Assembly: GCF_003416895.1 (NCBI RefSeq) | Contig: NZ_QVIO01000001.1 | Location: 248,001 to 312,000, forward strand | Origin: Duganella sp. BJB476 | GTDB taxonomy: Bacteria > Pseudomonadota > Gammaproteobacteria > Burkholderiales > Burkholderiaceae_D | Length of the DNA: 64,000 nucleotides | Reading direction: 5' to 3' | Part shown: piece by piece, positions 9,343-18,472 of the stretch | Position numbering within the stretch: position 1 is the first letter of the stretch | Layout: each line of letters begins with the position of its first letter | Program-made: the position numbers and the translations under genes | Notes under the pieces: model-generated | What the model saw: the letters and a program-made list of their open reading frames with translations, nothing else | What the model was told of the DNA's origin: nothing | The model's database searches: none

Positions 9343-12006
9343 ATGTCGCATCATAGTTTCAAGAGAAAATTTATGAGTCTCGCCATCGGCAGCATTTGCG
9401 CCGGTGTGGCTTATGCGCAGCAGGAGGCTGACAATTCAGCCATCGCCACCAAGGACCAGGTGGCGGAGGTCAAGGTGACGGCGACGCGCCATTCCACCTC
9501 GCTGCTCAAGACGCCGGTGGCGGTAACGGCGGTGACGCAGGAAGCGCTGAGCCGCGACGGCATCACCGACGTGCGCGGATTGAGCGGCCAGATCCCCAAT
9601 CTGCAACTGGGCACCTCCAACGACGGCAGCGGCGGCGTGCAGATCGCGATCCGAGGCGTGAGCAGCTCCGACTTCACGGAGATCGGCAACCCGGCCGTGG
9701 GCCTGCACGTGGCGGGCTTGTACCAGCCGCGTCCCCAGGCCGCGCTGGCGCTGATGTTCGACCTTGATCAGGTCGAGGTGCTGCGTGGTCCACAGGGCAC
9801 GCTGTTCGGCCGTAACTCTACCGGCGGCAGCATCAACATCATTCCGGCCAAGCCGGAATTCGGCAGCAGCTACGGCACGGCCGAAGCAGATTTAAGCAAT
9901 TACCGTGGACGCCAGATCTCGGCGGTGCAGAACATCCCGGTCAACGACAACTTCGCGATGCGCGTCACGGCGATGAAGATAAAGCGTGACGGCTACATCA
10001 ACCAGCAGCAGGACTTCTACGCCGCGAACTTCCCGGCGCTGGGCATCGTGCCGGCCCGCGATTCGGCCGGCAACGTCATCCCCGACGTCGACCAGCGTTT
10101 CAACCAGAAGGTCGGCGCCGACAAGTTCTACACCAACAAAGACGAATACGCGGCGCGCCTGCAGGCGCGCTGGAAGATCCGTCCTGATCTCGACTGGCGC
10201 CTGACCTACGAGAAGTACCAGAACAACGGCGCCGGCGACCTGCCGATCAAGGATTGCGAACAGGCGGCTGGCACGCCGTACGCCTGCACCGGCGGCCAGT
10301 GGGACGTGAAGGTCAACGTGCCCGGCGTGATGGACATGACCATCGACACCGTGCGCAGCGGCCTGGTATGGGATCTGAGCCCATCCACCACCATCGAGTA
10401 CAACGCCTCTTGGTCCAGCCAGAAACGGCGCGAGATCCAGGATAGCGACAGCGGCTACCAGCCTATCGAGAGCGAGCTGGCGACGCGTCCCGGTACGTCG
10501 CCGTTCAACGACTACGCGACCTACACCACGGCGTCCAAGTACGTCTCCACCGTCCACGAGCTGCAACTGCGCGGCAAGTACGATCGCCTGCGCTACGTTG
10601 CTGGCCTGTTCTGGATGCACGAGAAGAACATGATCGACTACGCGCAGGACTACCTGGGCGCGTCATGGGGCACTTACGGCTTCCCGGCCGAGTCCTACTT
10701 CTACCACCAGGCCGACCGCCAATCCGATTCCAAGGCCATCTTCGCGCAGACAGACTGGGAGTTCGCGCCGACCTGGAACCTGACCGTGGGCGGCCGCATG
10801 ACCCGCGACACCCGCAAGGACGTCGGCGGGCAGTACTGGGACACGGCGTTCTCGGACGATCCGGCGATCTACTTCAAGGGACTTCACAATCCCGGTACGC
10901 CCGGTACGCCGGGCTTCGTGCCGTTCAACAGCTCCGACCTGAAGCCGGGCATGGGCGGCTACTACGGCGCGGGCGGTTTCGATTCGTCGATCCATCCGGT
11001 GATCAGCGACGATTCGGCCTCGTGGAAGAAGTTCACCTGGCGCCTTGGCCTGAGCCGCCAGCTGACGCCGCGCGACATGGTCTACACCTCGCTGTCGACC
11101 GGCTACAAGGCTGGGGGCTTCAGCGACAAGGAAGATATCTGCCGCACCGGCTTGAACGGCAATTGCGCCGGCATGACGCCGGGACCGCACTACACCAACA
11201 TGCCGTGGAATCCGGAGACGCTGACCAACTTCGAACTGGGTTACAAGGGCCGCCTGCTGAACAACAAGCTGAGTTTCTCGGCCACCGCGTTCTACAGCCG
11301 CTACAAGGACATGCAGCTGACCGGTGGCGTCACCGTCGGCAAGATCATTCCAAAGATTCCGTGCACCGCCACCAATCCGTATTGCGACAGCGTGGTTATT
11401 TACGGCACGCAGAATGCGGCGCAGGCGAATATCTCCGGCCTGGAAATCGAGGGCGAGTACAAGCCGTGGCCTGGTTCGCACATTGGCTATTCGTACTCGC
11501 ACCTGAAGGCGGTCATCAAGTCTTATCCGACCTACAGCGAGGACAGCTCGATCAGCTGCAACATCCGCGACAAGTACGGCGCGCCGCCGTGCGTGGCGTA
11601 CGAAGGCACCGACCCTCTGTTCGCCGGCAAGTTCCCGCTGAATATCGCGGGCAACCGCCTGCCGTATGCGCCGGCCAATACGCTGAACCTGAGCGCGTCG
11701 CAGGACTTCGAACTGGGCGACTACACGCTGACGCCATGGATTTCCGCGCGCTGGCAGGACAAGATGTACTTCTCGCTGCGGAATCTGGATAATCCCCACA
11801 TCTCCGACGCGCAGAAGGCCTACACCACGTTCGACGCCACGATCAAGCTGGTTTCGCCGGGCGGCAAATGGCACGTGGAGGCGTATGTTAAAAACTGGGG
11901 CCAGACGCTGGCGAAGAACTACGCAAGCGTGGTCGATCCCGGCTATGTGACGGCGTCCTTTAACGACCCGCGCATCTACGGCATCCGCTTCGGCGCCACC
12001 TGGTAA
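9343..12006 (+). CDS. TonB-dependent receptor (second, of a different subtype)
   Basis: 887 residues from the second of two adjacent ATGs; GGGAGAG at 9331-9337 fits 9343 better than 9340 or the TTG at 9325. A signal peptide ends at AYAQ, then a plug (VAEVKVTATRHSTSLLKTPV, DQVEVLRGPQGTLFGRNSTG) and a beta-barrel with a C-terminal aromatic (FGATW). The plug is of the general siderophore/vitamin/saccharide subtype, clearly different from the preceding receptor, so the two are probably not a recent duplication. It starts 61 bases after that receptor and precedes a hexosaminidase by 15 bases, which argues for a glycan substrate. Confidence 0.87.
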   Translation: MSHHSFKRKFMSLAIGSICAGVAYAQQEADNSAIATKDQVAEVKVTATRHSTSLLKTPVAVTAVTQEALSRDGITDVRGLSGQIPNLQLGTSNDGSGGVQIAIRGVSSSDFTEIGNPAVGLHVAGLYQPRPQAALALMFDLDQVEVLRGPQGTLFGRNSTGGSINIIPAKPEFGSSYGTAEADLSNYRGRQISAVQNIPVNDNFAMRVTAMKIKRDGYINQQQDFYAANFPALGIVPARDSAGNVIPDVDQRFNQKVGADKFYTNKDEYAARLQARWKIRPDLDWRLTYEKYQNNGAGDLPIKDCEQAAGTPYACTGGQWDVKVNVPGVMDMTIDTVRSGLVWDLSPSTTIEYNASWSSQKRREIQDSDSGYQPIESELATRPGTSPFNDYATYTTASKYVSTVHELQLRGKYDRLRYVAGLFWMHEKNMIDYAQDYLGASWGTYGFPAESYFYHQADRQSDSKAIFAQTDWEFAPTWNLTVGGRMTRDTRKDVGGQYWDTAFSDDPAIYFKGLHNPGTPGTPGFVPFNSSDLKPGMGGYYGAGGFDSSIHPVISDDSASWKKFTWRLGLSRQLTPRDMVYTSLSTGYKAGGFSDKEDICRTGLNGNCAGMTPGPHYTNMPWNPETLTNFELGYKGRLLNNKLSFSATAFYSRYKDMQLTGGVTVGKIIPKIPCTATNPYCDSVVIYGTQNAAQANISGLEIEGEYKPWPGSHIGYSYSHLKAVIKSYPTYSEDSSISCNIRDKYGAPPCVAYEGTDPLFAGKFPLNIAGNRLPYAPANTLNLSASQDFELGDYTLTPWISARWQDKMYFSLRNLDNPHISDAQKAYTTFDATIKLVSPGGKWHVEAYVKNWGQTLAKNYASVVDPGYVTASFNDPRIYGIRFGATW

Positions 12007-12021
12007 AAGAAAAGGAATCGA

Positions 12022-14595
12022 ATGCGTAAGCAGATCAAGTACAGTGGCATCGCGCTGGCCTCGTGGCTGATGGTGGCAATGGCGGGTGGGGCGGCCGTGC
12101 AGGCCGCGCCGGAGGCGAAGACGGCGGCCGGGCAGGGCGCATTGGCCGGATACGTCAACGGCGCGCAGATCCGCCTGCGCTGGGAGCTGGTGCGCACTGT
12201 ATTCACTCCCGAGGCGCCGGGCGGCGGCACGCAGGCGCGCCTAATCCTGACCAATCTTGGCCAGCAGCCCTTGCCCGCGCAGGGCTGGACGCTGTACTTC
12301 AACGTCATGGACGGCGTTGCGACCGGACCGCTGGAAGGCAATCTGCTGCTGGAACAGGTTTCGGGTAATCTATACCGCATTCGTCCCGCCCCCGGCTTTG
12401 CGGGCGTGCCGGCGGGGCAGACGCTGAATATCGCTTACTACCATCCCGACCTGGTCATCAAGCTGGCCAAGGCGCCGGCCGGGCCTTACCTGGTCTACGA
12501 CGCCGCGCCGGACGTCGGTCAGGCCATCGCCGACTACCAGCTGCTGCCGGTCACGCGTCCCGAGCAGCTGGACAAGGGAACCAGCGGCGCCAAGCCGGTC
12601 GTCACCGCGCAGGACATCTATCGCCGCAACGTCAACGCGGACTGGGTGCCGGCCGCCTCGCTGCCGCCGGTATTCCCGACGCCGCAGCGTCTGCAAGCGG
12701 GTGGCGGCAAGCTGCAACTGGCTGCGCTGCCGAAGATCGTCGCTCCCGCCGCGTTGAAGACGGAGGCCGCGTTTGCGCGTTCGCTGTTCCCGGCTAGCTT
12801 GCCAGCGGCTGGCGTCGGCGCGCCGACTCTGCGCTTGAGCGTGGGCGCCGTAGCCGGCTCCACCTCGCCGGAAGCTTACACATTGACGATCAAGGACGGC
12901 ATCGACATCGTCGGCAACAGCGCGGCCGGCGTCGCCTATGGCCTGCAATCGCTGCGCGACATGTTGCCGCTGCCAGGCGCCACCAGCATCGAGCTGCCGG
13001 AAGTGACGATCACCGATGCGCCGCGCTTCGAGTATCGCGGCTTCCAGCTGGACGTAGGCCGCAACTTCCACACCAAGCAGACGGTCTTCAAGCTGCTGGA
13101 CCTGATGGCGCGCTACAAGCTCAATAAATTCCACTTCCACCTGACCGAGGACGAAGGCTGGCGGCTGGAGATCGCCGGCTTGCCTGAGCTGACCAGCATC
13201 GGCGCGGTGCGCGGCCACAGCGCCAAGCCCGGCGTACGGATGCAACCGGCTTACGGCTCCGGCCCCGATCCGCTTGACGCCAGCGGCAGCGGCTACTACA
13301 CCCGCGCCGAGTACATCGAGATCCTGCGTTACGCGGCCGCGCGTCACATCGAAGTGATCCCCGAAATCGAAATGCCGGGCCACGCCCGCGCCGCCGTCAA
13401 GTCGATGGAAGCCCGCTACCATCGCATGAAAGCCGAAGGGAAGGGCGACGCCGCCAAATACCTGCTCAACGATTTGAACGACAAGTCCGTCTACAAGTCG
13501 GCGCAGCTGTACACCGATCACGTGATCAATCCCGGCCTGGAGTCCAGCTTCACCTTCATCGACCACGTGATAACGCAGGTTGTGGCGATGTACAAGGAAG
13601 CAGGCGTGCCGCTGCATACCATTCACGTCGGCGGCGACGAACTGCCGGGCGGCGCCTGGGAGCAGTCGCCCGCCAGCCGCGCGGTCATGCAGAAGAAAAA
13701 ACTGGAGAGCACCGCCGAACTGTGGGACTACTTCTACGACCGGGTCGACGCCATCCTGCGCAAGCACGGCCTGTACGCCTCCGGCTGGGAAGAGATGGCG
13801 GCCCGTGGCACCAAGCTGCGCGGCGAGCACAAACTGATACCGAATCCGCATTTCACACAGCGCGGCTTCAGCGCCTACGTCTGGAACAACACCGAAGGCG
13901 CCGAGGACTTCGCCTACCGTCTCGCCAACGCCGGCTACGACATCGTACTGGCGCCGGTGACCAAGATGTACATGGACATGGCCTACAACGCCAATCCCGA
14001 GGAGCCGGGCGTGAACTGGGGCGATTACGTGGAGCTGGATACGGTCTACGACTTCATCCCGCTGGACTACCTGAAGAACGCCAATCCGCCGCTGGTCGGC
14101 AAGGATTCGCTGACCGATTACGGCAAGCGCCGCATACGCGGGCTGGAAGCCACGCTGTTCACCGAAACCGTACGCACGCCGGAACGCATCGACTACCTCG
14201 TTATGCCACGCCTGCTGGCGATGGCCGAACGTTCATGGGCCCCCGATCCCGATTGGGCGACCGAGCCCGATGCCGCCAAAGCCGCCGCACTGCACCGCGC
14301 CGCATGGTCCGGCTTCGTCAACACGCTGAGCCAGCGCGTGCTGCCGCGCCTCGACCTGGAACACGCCAACGTCGACTACCGCATCGCGCCACCGGGCTTG
14401 ATGCTGGACGGCGGCCGGGTGCTGGTCAACCATGCCTTGCCGGGTATCGCCATGCGCTACACCAGCGACGGCAGCGAGCCGAATACCAGTAGCAAACCAG
14501 TGAACGGGCCGATATCCGACAAGGGCCAGATCAAAGTGGCAGCGTTCGACCGCAACGGCAGGATGGGCGCGGTGTCGCACATCGACAACCATTGA
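12022..14595 (+). CDS. Beta-N-acetylhexosaminidase, GH20
   Basis: 857 residues. Signal peptide (to about 29), then a chitobiase-type N-terminal carbohydrate-binding domain (about 40-190), the GH20b domain (about 215-335), the catalytic barrel (about 340-720) and a C-terminal chitobiase domain (about 790-857). The catalytic pair is Asp539-Glu540 in HVGGDELPGG, and FHFHLTEDEGWR and EIEMPGHARA are conserved GH20 segments. It removes terminal GlcNAc/GalNAc from chito-oligosaccharides or glycans, probably in the periplasm. It is 15 bases after the second TonB-dependent receptor, with AAAGGAATCG as a ribosome site, so the two are likely co-expressed. Confidence 0.93.
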   Translation: MRKQIKYSGIALASWLMVAMAGGAAVQAAPEAKTAAGQGALAGYVNGAQIRLRWELVRTVFTPEAPGGGTQARLILTNLGQQPLPAQGWTLYFNVMDGVATGPLEGNLLLEQVSGNLYRIRPAPGFAGVPAGQTLNIAYYHPDLVIKLAKAPAGPYLVYDAAPDVGQAIADYQLLPVTRPEQLDKGTSGAKPVVTAQDIYRRNVNADWVPAASLPPVFPTPQRLQAGGGKLQLAALPKIVAPAALKTEAAFARSLFPASLPAAGVGAPTLRLSVGAVAGSTSPEAYTLTIKDGIDIVGNSAAGVAYGLQSLRDMLPLPGATSIELPEVTITDAPRFEYRGFQLDVGRNFHTKQTVFKLLDLMARYKLNKFHFHLTEDEGWRLEIAGLPELTSIGAVRGHSAKPGVRMQPAYGSGPDPLDASGSGYYTRAEYIEILRYAAARHIEVIPEIEMPGHARAAVKSMEARYHRMKAEGKGDAAKYLLNDLNDKSVYKSAQLYTDHVINPGLESSFTFIDHVITQVVAMYKEAGVPLHTIHVGGDELPGGAWEQSPASRAVMQKKKLESTAELWDYFYDRVDAILRKHGLYASGWEEMAARGTKLRGEHKLIPNPHFTQRGFSAYVWNNTEGAEDFAYRLANAGYDIVLAPVTKMYMDMAYNANPEEPGVNWGDYVELDTVYDFIPLDYLKNANPPLVGKDSLTDYGKRRIRGLEATLFTETVRTPERIDYLVMPRLLAMAERSWAPDPDWATEPDAAKAAALHRAAWSGFVNTLSQRVLPRLDLEHANVDYRIAPPGLMLDGGRVLVNHALPGIAMRYTSDGSEPNTSSKPVNGPISDKGQIKVAAFDRNGRMGAVSHIDNH

Positions 14596-14650
14596 ACGAG
14601 GAGTGCGCACGCGAAGCATACCAATTGATCCCGGCGGCGATCTTCTCCGT

Positions 14651-14656
14651 TATAAT
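14651..14656 (+). promoter_or_regulatory. Candidate -10 element before the binding-protein/two-component operon
   Basis: A perfect TATAAT stands 28 bases before the GTG start at 14685. The best -35 candidate, TTGATC at 14625-14630, is 20 bases away, so the promoter may be weak or activator-dependent. Confidence 0.4.
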
Positions 14657-14684
14657 CATGGCACTGTTTTGTTCGGGATAACGA

Positions 14685-16118
14685 GTGATTGCGTCGATAG
14701 AAAAAGTAGCCTTGCCGAGGTTAGCCTGGTTGCGCTTTCGTTCGACCGCCCGTCGCACACCGCCTGGCCGGGCGTGGACCTTCGGCCTGCTGGCCGCCGC
14801 CTGCGTTTTCAATTGCGGCGGGCTGTCCATGGCTTATGCCTCGCAACAGCCGCAGCCCACCGCAGCGGGCGCCGGCGCGCCGGCCACTTCCCTCAATACA
14901 CTACAGGTACTGCATTGGTGGACTTCCAGCAGCGAGCGCAAGGCGGCCAATGTGCTGGCCACGCGCATGGCCGACGAAGGCCTCGAATGGAAGGATGCCG
15001 CCATACCAGGCGGCGCGGGCCTGGGCGCCGGCAAGGTGCTGAAGAGCCGCGTGCTGGCCGGCGATGCGCCGGAAGTCACGCAGATCATCGGTGTCTCCGT
15101 CGCCGAATGGGCGGAACTGGGCCTGCTGCTGGAAATCGACAACGTCGCCAGCGCCGGCAACTGGAACGGCTTCCTGTTCCCCACCATCCAAACCCTGATC
15201 CAGCATCGCAAACATGTGGTGGCAGCGCCGCTCGGCATCCATCGCGTCAATACGCTGTACTACAACCGCGCGCTGTTCGCCCAGCTGAAAGTGTCGCCGC
15301 CGCAGACGTGGGAGGAATTCCAGAACGTCGCGCTCAAGTTCAAGGCCGCCGGCATCATGCCGCTGGCGCAGAGCAGCGAATCCTGGCAGGTGGCCGCGCT
15401 GTTCGAAAACCTGGTGCTGGCCGAAAGCGGCCCTGAGTTCTACCGCGAGCTGTTCGTGCGCCGCAATCCGGTCGCCGCCGCCGACCGTCGCACCGCCGAA
15501 GCGCTGGAACGGCTGCGCGTCGTCAAGAGTTGGATCAGCGGCCAGCTTGATGAGCGCCCGTGGCCGGAAGTTGTGCGCCAGTTCGCGCGTCGCGAAGCCG
15601 CGATGATGATCATGGGCGACTGGGCCAAGCCGGAGCTGGCCGAACGCGGCATGACGCTGGATGAGGACTACGCCTGCGGCACCGCGCCTGGCACCGCCAA
15701 GTACCACCTGTACAGCGTCGACACGCTGACCATGTTCGCCGGCGACTATCGCCACATGGCATCGCAGGAAAAGATGGCGCGCCTGCTGGTGTCGCCGACG
15801 GTGCAGGCGGAATTCAACGCGCTGAAGGGCGCGGTGCCGGTGCGGCGTGACGCCGACCCGTCCAAAATGGACAGCTGCGCGCGTGCCTCCTGGACCACCT
15901 TCGCCCAGGGTGCCGCTGTGCAGGCGCCTAGCCTGGTGCACCGCATGGCCACGGACGAAGCCAGCCGCGACGCCATCATCGCCGAAATCCACCGATATTT
16001 TCTAGACGACAGGGCCACGCCCGCCGAGGCGCAACGTCGCCTGGGCGCGTTGTTCCGACTGTTTAACCTCAGAAGCCAAGGAGCACCCGGTGCGCAAGAT
16101 ACTGATCGTAGACGATGA
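14685..16118 (+). CDS. Orphan sugar-binding protein coupled to a two-component system
   Basis: 477 residues from a GTG; the long N-terminus has a basic stretch and a hydrophobic signal (TFGLLAAACVFNCGG to MAYAS). The mature protein is an ABC-type extracellular solute-binding protein (LQVLHWWTSSSERKAANVLA, RVNTLYYNRALFAQLKVSPP), similar in kind to the glucose/mannose binding proteins of CUT1 systems. No permease is adjacent; instead its last 29 bases overlap the response-regulator gene. This suggests that it delivers ligand to the downstream histidine kinase, or that it uses the upstream importer's permeases. Function in sensing is inference. Confidence 0.82.
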   Translation: MIASIEKVALPRLAWLRFRSTARRTPPGRAWTFGLLAAACVFNCGGLSMAYASQQPQPTAAGAGAPATSLNTLQVLHWWTSSSERKAANVLATRMADEGLEWKDAAIPGGAGLGAGKVLKSRVLAGDAPEVTQIIGVSVAEWAELGLLLEIDNVASAGNWNGFLFPTIQTLIQHRKHVVAAPLGIHRVNTLYYNRALFAQLKVSPPQTWEEFQNVALKFKAAGIMPLAQSSESWQVAALFENLVLAESGPEFYRELFVRRNPVAAADRRTAEALERLRVVKSWISGQLDERPWPEVVRQFARREAAMMIMGDWAKPELAERGMTLDEDYACGTAPGTAKYHLYSVDTLTMFAGDYRHMASQEKMARLLVSPTVQAEFNALKGAVPVRRDADPSKMDSCARASWTTFAQGAAVQAPSLVHRMATDEASRDAIIAEIHRYFLDDRATPAEAQRRLGALFRLFNLRSQGAPGAQDTDRRR

Positions 16119-16797
16119 CCAAAAGACCCGCGTCCTGCTCAAGACCTACCTGGAGAAAAACCAGTACGAGGTAATCCTGTCGCACAACGGCGAGAGCTTT
16201 CTGGCCGAGCTGCACACCCATTCCGAGCAGCTGTCGCTGGTGATTCTGGACGTGATGCTGCCCGATACCGACGGCTTCGCGCTGTGCAAGCAGGTGCGCC
16301 AGCGCTCGAATGTCCCCATCATCATGCTGACGGCCAGCTCCGACGAGACCGACCGCATCGTTGGCCTGGAGCTGGGTGCGGACGACTACATCGCCAAGCC
16401 ATACAGCCCGCGCGAGCTGCTGGCCCGCATCAAGGCCATCCTGCGCCGTACCGCGCTGGAGACGCCGTCGGCGCGCTACTACCGCTTCGTCGGTTTCACG
16501 CTGGACCTGATGGAGCGCAAGGTGCTCGATAGCGCCGGCGCCGTCGTCGCGCTGACAGGACTGGACTTCCAGCTGCTGAAGTACTTTGTCGAGCATCCGG
16601 GCGTGATCCTGGACCGCAGCGTGTTGTGCGAGGAAACCCGCGGCCGCGACGCCGGCCCGCTGGACCGCTCGCTCGACGTGCAGATCAGCCGCTTGCGCCT
16701 GCGCCTCAACGACGACGGCAAGCAGCCGGCCTTGATCAAGACCGTGCGTGGCGCCGGCTACGTGTTCTCGGCCGATGTCAGCGTCTCGCATGCGTAG
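16090..16797 (+). CDS. Response regulator, OmpR/PhoB family
   Basis: 235 residues from GTG 16090, with AAGGAG 6 bases upstream inside the end of the previous gene. Receiver domain: acidic pocket VDDD at 7-10, phosphoacceptor Asp54 in LVILDVMLPDTDG, Thr in IIMLTASSDE, Lys in YIAKPYSP. The C-terminal half is a winged-helix DNA-binding domain (LDFQLLKYFVEHPGVILDRS, IKTVRGAGYVFS). It is phosphorylated by the kinase encoded next (8-base overlap). Likely targets are local glycan genes, since direct repeats of the right type precede the ABC operon and the nagX-like gene. Confidence 0.93.
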   Translation: MRKILIVDDDQKTRVLLKTYLEKNQYEVILSHNGESFLAELHTHSEQLSLVILDVMLPDTDGFALCKQVRQRSNVPIIMLTASSDETDRIVGLELGADDYIAKPYSPRELLARIKAILRRTALETPSARYYRFVGFTLDLMERKVLDSAGAVVALTGLDFQLLKYFVEHPGVILDRSVLCEETRGRDAGPLDRSLDVQISRLRLRLNDDGKQPALIKTVRGAGYVFSADVSVSHA

Positions 16798-18253
16798 GCT
16801 GGAACGGCTGCGCAGGATCTGGCCGCAGTCGCTGCTGGGTCGATTGATGCTGGTGATGGCTGCCGGCCTGCTGGTGACGCAGCTGGCCGCCAGCGTGATC
16901 TGGGCCAGCCAGCTGCGCGCCAAGGCGCAGGTGGAGGCGCAGTCGGCGTCGCAGTACATGGCGCACGGCGCTTCCGGTGCGATCCGCTTCTTCCGCAGCC
17001 TGCCGGCGAATTACCGTTTGCTACTGATCCAGCAGCTGCGCGAGATGGGCGGCACGCGCTTCTTCGTCAACCTCAATCACGCTTATGTGCCGGTCCAGCA
17101 GATCGCCGAACATCCGCTGGCCAGCAGCGTGCTGGCGACGGTGGGCGCCACGTTGAAAAGCGACTTGCCGCATTCGCCCAGCTTCCGCCTGGCCTTCGCC
17201 TGGCCGGACCAGTTGGTGGTGTCGGAAGACGGCGTCCGTTTGAGCGACCTGCCGGACGCCTGGGTCCAGCACATCCTGCTGATCCAGCCGGACCCCGCGC
17301 CGATACTGGTGATCCAGACCGAGATCGAGCCGGGCAACTGGCTGTACATGGCGGCGCTGATGCCCAACCCGTACTTCTTGAGCAGTAACGATCCGCTGGC
17401 GTGGGACCGCCTGGCGCTGCAAGGCCTGTCGCTGGCCGTGGTGCTGCTGCTTTGCCTGCTGGTGGTGCGCTGGATCACGCGGCCTCTGGCCGCCTTGTCC
17501 GATGCCGCCGCCGCTTTCGGCCAGGGCCAGGACGACCGCGCGCCGCCGCTGCCGGAGACGGGCAGCCGTGAGTTCATCAACACCGCGCGCGCCTTCAGCG
17601 CCATGCGCGAACGCATCCAGCGCTACATCGAGGACCGTGAGAGGCTGTTCATTTCGATCTCGCACGACCTGCGCACGCCGATCACGCGGCTCAAGCTGCG
17701 TTCCGAACTGTTGGACGATGAAGCGCTGCGCAACGAGTTCGAAGAAGACCTTGATGAACTGGACATGATGGTCAAAGGCGCGCTGCAATGCGTGAAGGAC
17801 AGCGACATCCACGAGAACCCGGCCGAGGTCAAGCTCGACGCGTTGCTGGGACGCCTGGTGCGCAGCGCGCGGCTGGCTGGGCACGAGGTGGGTTATCGCG
17901 ACAGCGGCATCACCGTGCGCGCCAAGCCGTTGGCCTTGAAGCGCGCCATTGGCAACCTGCTGGACAACGCCTTGTACTACGGCGACCGCGCCGAGATCAG
18001 CGTCAGCTCCGAGCCGGGCGCGGTGGCGATTGCCGTGCGCGATCACGGACCGGGCGTGCCGGAGGATGCCTTCGCCAGCCTGTTCGATCCCTACGTGCGG
18101 CTGGCCCACGGCCGTGAGCAGAACGACGCCGGCATGGGACTGGGGCTGGGCATCGCCCGCAGCGTGATCGAAGCCCACGGCGGCCAGCTGCTGCTGGAAA
18201 ACCATCCCGAGGGCGGCTTGAACGCCACCATCCGCTTGCCTGCCTCCGCTTGA
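16790..18253 (+). CDS. Sensor histidine kinase
   Basis: 487 residues from ATG 16790, which overlaps the regulator's end by 8 bases (ATGCGTAG). One membrane helix near residues 18-38, a periplasmic domain of about 170 residues, a second helix (LSLAVVLLLCLLVVRWI), then HAMP, a dimerisation domain with phospho-His292 (FISISHDLRTPITRLK), and an ATPase domain with N box NLLDNALYYGD, G1 DHGPGVP, F box LFDPYVRL and G2 GMGLGLGIA. It phosphorylates the preceding regulator. The periplasmic domain could receive a signal from the sugar-binding protein at the head of the operon. Confidence 0.92.
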   Translation: MRRLERLRRIWPQSLLGRLMLVMAAGLLVTQLAASVIWASQLRAKAQVEAQSASQYMAHGASGAIRFFRSLPANYRLLLIQQLREMGGTRFFVNLNHAYVPVQQIAEHPLASSVLATVGATLKSDLPHSPSFRLAFAWPDQLVVSEDGVRLSDLPDAWVQHILLIQPDPAPILVIQTEIEPGNWLYMAALMPNPYFLSSNDPLAWDRLALQGLSLAVVLLLCLLVVRWITRPLAALSDAAAAFGQGQDDRAPPLPETGSREFINTARAFSAMRERIQRYIEDRERLFISISHDLRTPITRLKLRSELLDDEALRNEFEEDLDELDMMVKGALQCVKDSDIHENPAEVKLDALLGRLVRSARLAGHEVGYRDSGITVRAKPLALKRAIGNLLDNALYYGDRAEISVSSEPGAVAIAVRDHGPGVPEDAFASLFDPYVRLAHGREQNDAGMGLGLGIARSVIEAHGGQLLLENHPEGGLNATIRLPASA

Positions 18254-18283
18254 GCGCCAAAGCAACAGCCGCGCAATACATTT

Positions 18284-18362
18284 TGTAAGGCTCTGTGAAG
18301 TTTTGTTGCAGCGGCGGACGCGCCGCCGCACAGGGCGCGTCGGCACGCGTAAGGAACTGTAA
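18284..18362 (+). promoter_or_regulatory. Two direct-repeat operator candidates upstream of the nagX-like gene
   Basis: TGTAA at 18284-18288 is followed 10 bp later by TGTGA (18294-18298), and CGTAA at 18348-18352 by TGTAA (18358-18362). GTAAGGAACTGTAAGCAATG at 18349 onward closely matches GTAAGGAAATGTAATGCAAT before the ABC operon. A GC hairpin (18311-18326) lies between the two pairs, as in the first locus. The proposed ligand is the neighbouring OmpR-type regulator. Confidence 0.5.
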
Positions 18363-18472
18363 GCAATGTCGGTAATTAGTTAATGAAATCAATGCCTTAT
18401 CGCCATTCGCCGGACGCTGGCGATGATGCTAACGTTTGCAACAACCCAACACACACTGAAAGTCGACCATCA

